Positions 58,337 through 64,000 of a stretch of DNA of 64,000 nt are shown piece by piece (position 1 is the stretch's first letter; the number at the start of each line of letters is the position of its first letter). Position numbers and translations under genes: made by a program. The stretch is from CAWJKP01 sp963843465 (GTDB lineage: Bacteria; Planctomycetota; Planctomycetia; Pirellulales; Thermoguttaceae). The stretch covers positions 248,001 to 312,000 of the forward strand of contig CAWJKP010000009.1 of assembly GCA_963843465.1 (NCBI GenBank), in the 5' to 3' direction. A model generated the notes under the pieces. The model was not told the origin of the DNA. It made no database searches and worked only from the letters and a program-made list of their open reading frames with translations.

Positions 58337-59257
58337 ATGTCGCAACGCAACTGGAAGTTTCTCGGCTTAGTTTGCCTCATGCTGCTTGCGGTCCCGTCGG
58401 CTCGGGCCCTGGCCGAAGGCGTGTCGCTTTCCTGGCATTTCAAGCCCGGGGAAACGCTGCACTACCTCGCCAAGCAGCAGACCGTCCAGGAGATCTCCTC
58501 CGCCAGTTTCTCCGGCAAGATTAGCGTCGCCGTGACCATTGATTTTACCTGGGCCGTGCAGTCCGTCGATGCCCAAGGCGTGGCCTCCCTGACCCAGACC
58601 ATCGACCGCGTGCAGATGAACTCCGAGGGGCCGCAAGGCGTCAACGTGCAGTACGACTCGGCCTCGGGCAAGGAGCCGGTGGGAGAGGGCAAAGCGGCCG
58701 CCACAGGCTTCCAGATGCTGGTCAAGAAGTCCATCTCGCTGAAGATCGATCCCCAGGGCAAGATCCTGGAAGTCAAGCTGCCCCAGGACGTGCTGGACGA
58801 GATCCAGAAAACGCCCGCGCTCCAGTCGTTGGGCAAAGGCATGTTCTCCGAGGACGGGATGAAGCAACTGCTGGGCCTTTCCCTGTTGCCCAAGGAGTCG
58901 CTCGTCCCAGGCAAGAGTTGGAACGACGAGTCGCTCTTCGACAATCCCCAGGCCGGCAAACAGAAGGTGAAGTCGACCTACACCTACGTCGGTCCCAAGA
59001 CGGTTCAAGGCAAGCCGGCCGAGCAGATCGACTCCGTCGTGACCCTGGAGGCGATTCCGCCGGAGCAGCAGGCGCCGAAGATCGACATCAAGGAGCATCA
59101 CGGCACCGGCACGATCTACTTCGACCCGGCTGCCGGCCACCTGCTGCAATCCACGACGACCATGAAATTGAAGATGGCGATCGACCTCAGCGGCCAGTCG
59201 CTCACCAGCGACGGCGCCACCAGCAGCACGCTCCAGCTTGCACCCCCGGGAAAATAA
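58337..59257 (+). CDS. Secreted DUF6263-family hypothetical protein
   Basis: 306 residues with a signal peptide (LGLVCLMLLAVPSARALA). The mature part is beta-rich: SWHFKPGETLHYLAKQQTVQ, SISLKIDPQGKILEVKLP, LPKESLVPGKSWNDESLF, KVKSTYTYVG and GTIYFDPAAGHLLQSTTTMK. This pattern, with a conserved SxSxxxxxxG-type end, is the planctomycete DUF6263 group of unknown function. It is followed by a palindromic repeat and then the chaperonin cluster, with no sign of co-transcription. Confidence 0.7.
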   Translation: MSQRNWKFLGLVCLMLLAVPSARALAEGVSLSWHFKPGETLHYLAKQQTVQEISSASFSGKISVAVTIDFTWAVQSVDAQGVASLTQTIDRVQMNSEGPQGVNVQYDSASGKEPVGEGKAAATGFQMLVKKSISLKIDPQGKILEVKLPQDVLDEIQKTPALQSLGKGMFSEDGMKQLLGLSLLPKESLVPGKSWNDESLFDNPQAGKQKVKSTYTYVGPKTVQGKPAEQIDSVVTLEAIPPEQQAPKIDIKEHHGTGTIYFDPAAGHLLQSTTTMKLKMAIDLSGQSLTSDGATSSTLQLAPPGK

Positions 59258-59264
59258 TCTTACT

Positions 59265-59353
59265 GTAGGGAACGCCCTCCGTGGCGTTCCGCTGGGGATA
59301 GCCGAACGACGGCCTTTCCCCGCTCCCGGAACGCCACAGAGGGCGTTCCCTAC
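59265..59353. repeat. Repeat family L (GTAG...CTAC)
   Basis: GTAGGGAACGCCCTCCGTGG and CCACAGAGGGCGTTCCCTAC are the arms, with a second inner hairpin. It starts seven bases after the DUF6263 stop and could act as its terminator. Confidence 0.87.
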
Positions 59354-59651
59354 AGTGCCGGGTAATCTTTTCTTCCCGGCTGTCTTGCCCTCTACCCCTA
59401 TCTCTGGCAGACGACTGCCAATTTGGCACCTCCAATTACGAATAGGGATTCCCCAAGATCGAGGTCTCGGCTCGATATCTTCGTCGCAAGGTGCTGCATC
59501 ATAATGGTTTGCGGCACAGTCCCTAGTCCTGGCACAGCCCTTGCTTAAAGGGGGCTGAAAAGCCGGCCACGGCTGCCATCCTTGGGGTGCGTCGTGGTTG
59601 GGTCAAGATACACCGCCAGGTAATCGCCAGCATTAGCAGGAGGAATCCGCA
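59354..59651. other. Leader of the groEL operon
   Basis: No gene. I searched for the CIRCE operator (TTAGCACTC-N9-GAGTGCTAA) and did not find it. A ribosome-binding site AGGAGGAA is present at about 59638-59645, before the GTG start. Confidence 0.5.
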
Positions 59652-61355
<1,704 letters not shown>

Positions 61356-61358
61356 GAG

Positions 61359-61473
61359 CGGTCAGCGGTCAGCTTTCAGCAGTCAGCCAAGCTGATCGCT
61401 GAAAGCTGATAGCTGATAGCTGATCGCTCGTGCGACCGATAATCCAAAATCTAGAATCCAAAATCCAGTCGCG
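61359..61473. repeat. Text-like repeats between groEL and groES
   Basis: GCGGTCAGCGGTCAGCTTTC and its inverse GAAAGCTGATAGCTGATAGC form an inverted block of AGCTGAT words, followed by AATCCAAAATCTAGAATCCA direct words. No gene is present. Confidence 0.7.
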
Positions 61474-61486
61474 AGGAAACGAGAAC

Positions 61487-61786
61487 ATGAAGAACATCAA
61501 CCTGAAGCCTTTGGACGATCGCATTGTGGTGGAGCCGGTGGAGGCGGAGGAGGTCACCTCCGGCGGGATCGTGCTGCCCGACACGGCCAAGGAGAAGCCC
61601 CAGCGCGGCACCGTGCTGGCCGTCGGGCCCGGCAAGCTTCTGGACAACGGCAAGCGGGGCGAAGTCTCCGTGGCCGTCGGCGATGAAGTGATCTACGGCA
61701 AGTATTCCGGCAGCGACATCGAGCTGGACGGGCGGGACATCAAGATCCTCCGCGAAAGCGACGTGCTGGCCAAGGTTGTCAAGTAA
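61487..61786 (+). CDS. groES: 10-kDa co-chaperonin GroES
   Basis: 99 residues from ATG 61487, with GAGGAAACGAG upstream. The frame opens earlier at 61430 but translates repeat words there. Typical sequence: KPLDDRIVVEPVEAEEVTSG, GGIVLPDTAKEKPQRGTVLA, VGPGKLLDNGKRG and GDEVIYGKYSGSDIELDGRD. The mobile loop that contacts GroEL is the TSGGIVLPD segment. It sits between the two groEL genes. Its last 21 bases are exactly repeated about 50 bp downstream, flanking a small palindrome. Confidence 0.95.
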   Translation: MKNINLKPLDDRIVVEPVEAEEVTSGGIVLPDTAKEKPQRGTVLAVGPGKLLDNGKRGEVSVAVGDEVIYGKYSGSDIELDGRDIKILRESDVLAKVVK

Positions 61787-61855
61787 CCCCCGCGGCGCCG
61801 GCTGTAGGACGGATTGCCAATCCGTCCTACGCGTTGGCCAAGGTTGTCAAGTAAC
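61767..61855. repeat. Family F palindrome flanked by 21-bp direct repeats
   Basis: The end of groES, TGGCCAAGGTTGTCAAGTAA plus C, occurs at 61767-61787 and again at 61835-61855. Between them lies a 27-bp GTAG...CTAC palindrome (61804-61830, GTAGGACGGATTGCCAATCC). The direct repeats look like a duplication tied to the insertion of the palindrome. Confidence 0.88.
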
Positions 61856-61877
61856 TCAGAACAGGAAGCGAACCATC

Positions 61878-63497
61878 GTGCCTAAACAATTGCTCTATGC
61901 GGATCAGGCCCGGAGTCGCATTCTCCGCGGCGTGGAGAAGTTGGCCGACGTCGTCGCCATCACCATGGGCCCGACCGGCCGCAACGTGATCCTCAACAAG
62001 TCCTTCGGCGGTCCGACCATCACCAAGGACGGCGTGACCGTCTCCAAGGAAATCGAGCTCGAAGACCGCTTCGAGAACATGGGAGCGAAGCTGGTCAACG
62101 AGGTCGCCAGCAAGACCTCGGACATCGCCGGCGACGGCACCACCACGGCCACCGTGCTGGCCCGGGAAATCCTTAAGGAGGGCCTGCGGAACATCACCGC
62201 CGGCAGCAACGCCACGGCCATCCGCCGCGGCATCGACAAGGCAGTCCAGGCGGCCGTGGACCACCTCGTGACGCTGGCCAAGCCGGTCAGCGGCAAGGAA
62301 GACATCGCCAACGTCGGCGCGATCTCCGCCAACAACGACCGCCAGATCGGCGACCTCTTGGCCGAGGCCATGGAGAAAGTCGGCAGCGACGGCGTGATCA
62401 CCGTCGAGGAAGGCAAGACGGCCGAAACCACCTACGACGTGGTAGAGGGCATGCAGTTCGACAAGGGCTACCTCTCGCCCTACTTCATCAACCGCACCCC
62501 GGAGATGGACTGCTACCTCGAAGACGCCCTGATCCTGATCTTCGAGAAGAAGATCACCAATCTCCGCGACCTGATCCCGCTGTTGGAGAAGATCAGCGCC
62601 ACGGGCAAGCCGCTGTTGATCATCTCCGAGGACATCGAGGGCGAGGCGCTCACCGTGCTGGTGGTCAACAAGCTCCGCGGCGTGTTGAACGTCTGCGCCG
62701 TGAAGGCCCCCGGCTTCGGCGACCGCCGCAAGGCGATGCTGGGCGACATCGCCATCCTCACCGGCGGCACGCTGATCAGCGAGGACCTGGGCGTGAAGCT
62801 GGAGAACGTGGAGATCGCGCAGCTCGGCCGGGCCAAGAAGATCACCGTCGACAAAGACCGCACCACGATCGTCGAGGGCGGCGGGCGCAAGGAGGAGATC
62901 AAGGCCCGCATCGACCAGCTCAAGAGCCAGATCGAGACCACCGACAGCGACTACGACAAGGAGAAGTTCCAGGAGCGGCTGGCGAAGCTTGCCGGGGGCG
63001 TGGCGGTGGTCAAGGTGGGGGCGAGCACGGAGACGGAGATGAAGCAGAAGAAGGCCCGCATCGAAGACGCCCTGCACGCCACCCGGGCGGCCGCCGAAGA
63101 GGGCATTCTGCCCGGCGGCGGCGTGGCCCTCTTGCGTTGCCGCGAGGCGGTGGAGAAGTGCCGCACGAGCGCCCGCGGCGACGAGAAGATCGGCGTGGAC
63201 GTGATCCTGCACGCCTTGACCAAGCCGCTCCAGCAGATCGTGTTCAACTCCGGCGAGGAGGGCGCGGTGGTGGCCGACGAGGTCGCGCAAAAACCGGTCA
63301 ACACGGGCTACGACGCCAACACGGGCAAGTATGTCGACATGTTCAAGGCCGGCATCATCGACCCTCTGAAGGTCGTCCGCACGGCCCTGCAAAACGCCGC
63401 CAGCATCGCCGGCTTGATCCTCACCACCGAGACCATGGTCACCGATCTGAAGAAGGAAGACAAGGACAAGCAGCGCGTCGAAGGCAGCGTGCGCTAG
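61878..63497 (+). CDS. groEL: 60-kDa chaperonin GroEL, copy 2
   Basis: 539 residues from GTG 61878; the frame extends upstream through the duplicated groES end. Family stretches: ITMGPTGRNVILNKSFGGPT, TKDGVTVSKEIELEDRFENM, AGDGTTTATVLAREILKEG, SANNDRQIGDLLAEAMEKVG and VKAPGFGDRRKAMLGDIAIL. The C-terminus ends in a charged KKEDKDKQRVEG segment without a GGM tail, so its product may work as a specialised chaperonin. Two GroELs around one GroES is a layout seen in planctomycetes. Confidence 0.95.
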   Translation: MPKQLLYADQARSRILRGVEKLADVVAITMGPTGRNVILNKSFGGPTITKDGVTVSKEIELEDRFENMGAKLVNEVASKTSDIAGDGTTTATVLAREILKEGLRNITAGSNATAIRRGIDKAVQAAVDHLVTLAKPVSGKEDIANVGAISANNDRQIGDLLAEAMEKVGSDGVITVEEGKTAETTYDVVEGMQFDKGYLSPYFINRTPEMDCYLEDALILIFEKKITNLRDLIPLLEKISATGKPLLIISEDIEGEALTVLVVNKLRGVLNVCAVKAPGFGDRRKAMLGDIAILTGGTLISEDLGVKLENVEIAQLGRAKKITVDKDRTTIVEGGGRKEEIKARIDQLKSQIETTDSDYDKEKFQERLAKLAGGVAVVKVGASTETEMKQKKARIEDALHATRAAAEEGILPGGGVALLRCREAVEKCRTSARGDEKIGVDVILHALTKPLQQIVFNSGEEGAVVADEVAQKPVNTGYDANTGKYVDMFKAGIIDPLKVVRTALQNAASIAGLILTTETMVTDLKKEDKDKQRVEGSVR

Positions 63498-63513
63498 TCT
63501 TAGGCGTTGAAAG

Positions 63514-63595
63514 TAAGGTGGGTCGAGCGCAGCGAGCCCCACCACAAGATTTCGCTCGATGATTTCCGTAGGACGGGTTAGAGAACCCGTCCTAC
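63514..63595. repeat. Two hairpins, including a family F copy
   Basis: 63514-63544 reads GTAAGGTGGGTCGAGCGCAG and CGAGCCCCACC, a relative of family A. 63568-63595 is GTAGGACGGGTTAGAGAACC plus CGTCCTAC, a family F copy. The latter includes the TAG stop of the minus-strand gene that follows. Confidence 0.82.
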
Positions 63596-63984
63596 GTTCG
63601 TTCCAGGCACAATTGGGCCTCAGCCCCCGCTTCTTCCGCCAGGCAGATGAGTTTCTGGTACGTCAACGAGGGCAGGTTCTCGGGTGCAAGATCCGAGAAC
63701 CAGAGCTTGGCGCGGAGGATGTGCTCCAGGCTTACCCGGCCGTCCCGAATCTCGATGCGGAAGCCGGGCATTTTCTCCAAAACGCTCTTGCAGAACTTGG
63801 ATACGCCTTTGATCTGCGAACCGACGACGTCGCCCGTCTGGTGACTGTAGTAGACGGTGACCAGGTCATCCACGCGCTCCGCATAGAAGCTGTCCGGGCG
63901 GGCGAGGAACTCCACGCAATCGCCGTCGGGGTCATAGGTCACCGTGGGCCGAAACTGCTCGGCCGGTTTCGCCAAGAGCATCAT
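63592..63984 (-). CDS. Hypothetical protein, possibly continuing beyond the window
   Basis: 130 residues from the ATG at 63984, with another ATG one codon later. It is not recognised. The N-terminal segment TVTYDPDGDCVEFLARPDSF followed by YAERVDDLVTVYYSHQTGDV resembles the two-strand pattern of small DUF2283-like proteins but is longer. The second half is helical (KFCKSVLEKMPGFRIEIRDG, LTYQKLICLAEEAGAEAQLC). The true start could lie beyond the window edge. Its stop codon TAG is supplied by the family F palindrome. Confidence 0.55.
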   Translation of the reverse strand: MMLLAKPAEQFRPTVTYDPDGDCVEFLARPDSFYAERVDDLVTVYYSHQTGDVVGSQIKGVSKFCKSVLEKMPGFRIEIRDGRVSLEHILRAKLWFSDLAPENLPSLTYQKLICLAEEAGAEAQLCLERT

Positions 63985-64000
63985 CCGCTTGGCAAAATCC

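Noticed and set aside
59354..59651. CIRCE heat-shock operator upstream of groEL
   Set aside because: No TTAGCACTC-N9-GAGTGCTAA or near match was seen.
61827..63545. A 572-codon open frame antisense to the second groEL
   Set aside because: Leu/Asp/His-rich shadow of a strongly conserved chaperonin gene.

Overview
The window looks like a chromosomal stretch of a high-GC planctomycete (Planctomycetota, possibly Pirellulales; this is inferred from gene content only). Supporting genes are a formylglycine-type sulfatase, a Tat-exported TIM-barrel protein, DUF1571 and DUF6263 proteins, a GH78 rhamnosidase, a DUF4838 protein, BlaI/M56 regulators, B12-type radical SAM, two GroELs with one GroES, and Cus-type metal efflux. 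No rRNA, tRNA, CRISPR array or prophage was seen.

Layout. 0.3-9.6 kb (+): a copper/silver-type efflux locus (cusC-like, a Cys-rich small protein, a metal-site lipoprotein, cusB, cusA). 9.9-16.4 kb (-): a second tripartite RND pump (inner-membrane pump, adaptor, outer-membrane channel). 17-25 kb: radical SAM protein, Tat TIM-barrel protein, a REP-associated tyrosine transposase (RAYT) unit, protoporphyrinogen oxidase, DUF1571 protein, metallo-beta-lactamase-fold hydrolase, RimI-like acetyltransferase. 25-41 kb: rhamnosidase, response regulator with HD-GYP domain, aspartic protease, two large membrane GTPases, a small toxin-antitoxin-like pair, ApbE, a nucleoside-hydrolase-like protein, a MetE-like protein, HAD phosphatase, Nudix. 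41-48 kb: an enlarged RecQ, FtsH, sulfatase. 48.4-55.7 kb: a BlaI repressor, an M56 (BlaR1-type) membrane protease carrying a roughly 900-residue beta-helix-like exterior domain, and a DUF4838 carbohydrate-type protein. 55.7-64 kb: ammonium transporter, isoprenylcysteine-methyltransferase-like protein, DUF6263 protein, groEL-groES-groEL, hypothetical.

Two features stand out. First, the blaI-M56 cassette has a near-consensus promoter overlaid by two 14-bp ACGAA-N4-TTCGT operators 22 bp apart, and its protease-sensor carries a pectate-lyase-like beta-helix instead of a penicillin-binding sensor. It may be a proteolytic relay that senses a surface or extracellular glycan. Second, the window is saturated with at least a dozen families of imperfect palindromes. 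Eight of them begin GTAG and end CTAC, the signature of REP elements mobilised by RAYT transposases. One RAYT gene sits between inverted copies of the commonest family. Repeats lie within coding sequence (recQ twice, cusB, the adaptor N-terminus), supply the stop codons of nine genes and plausibly the start codon of one or two, and nest inside each other.

Caution: about ten genes carry apparent single- or double-base frameshifts, most at GCGC where restoring a GGCGC(C) restores the frame. This looks more like a systematic sequencing or assembly artefact than gene decay, so those genes are annotated as CDS across the shift.
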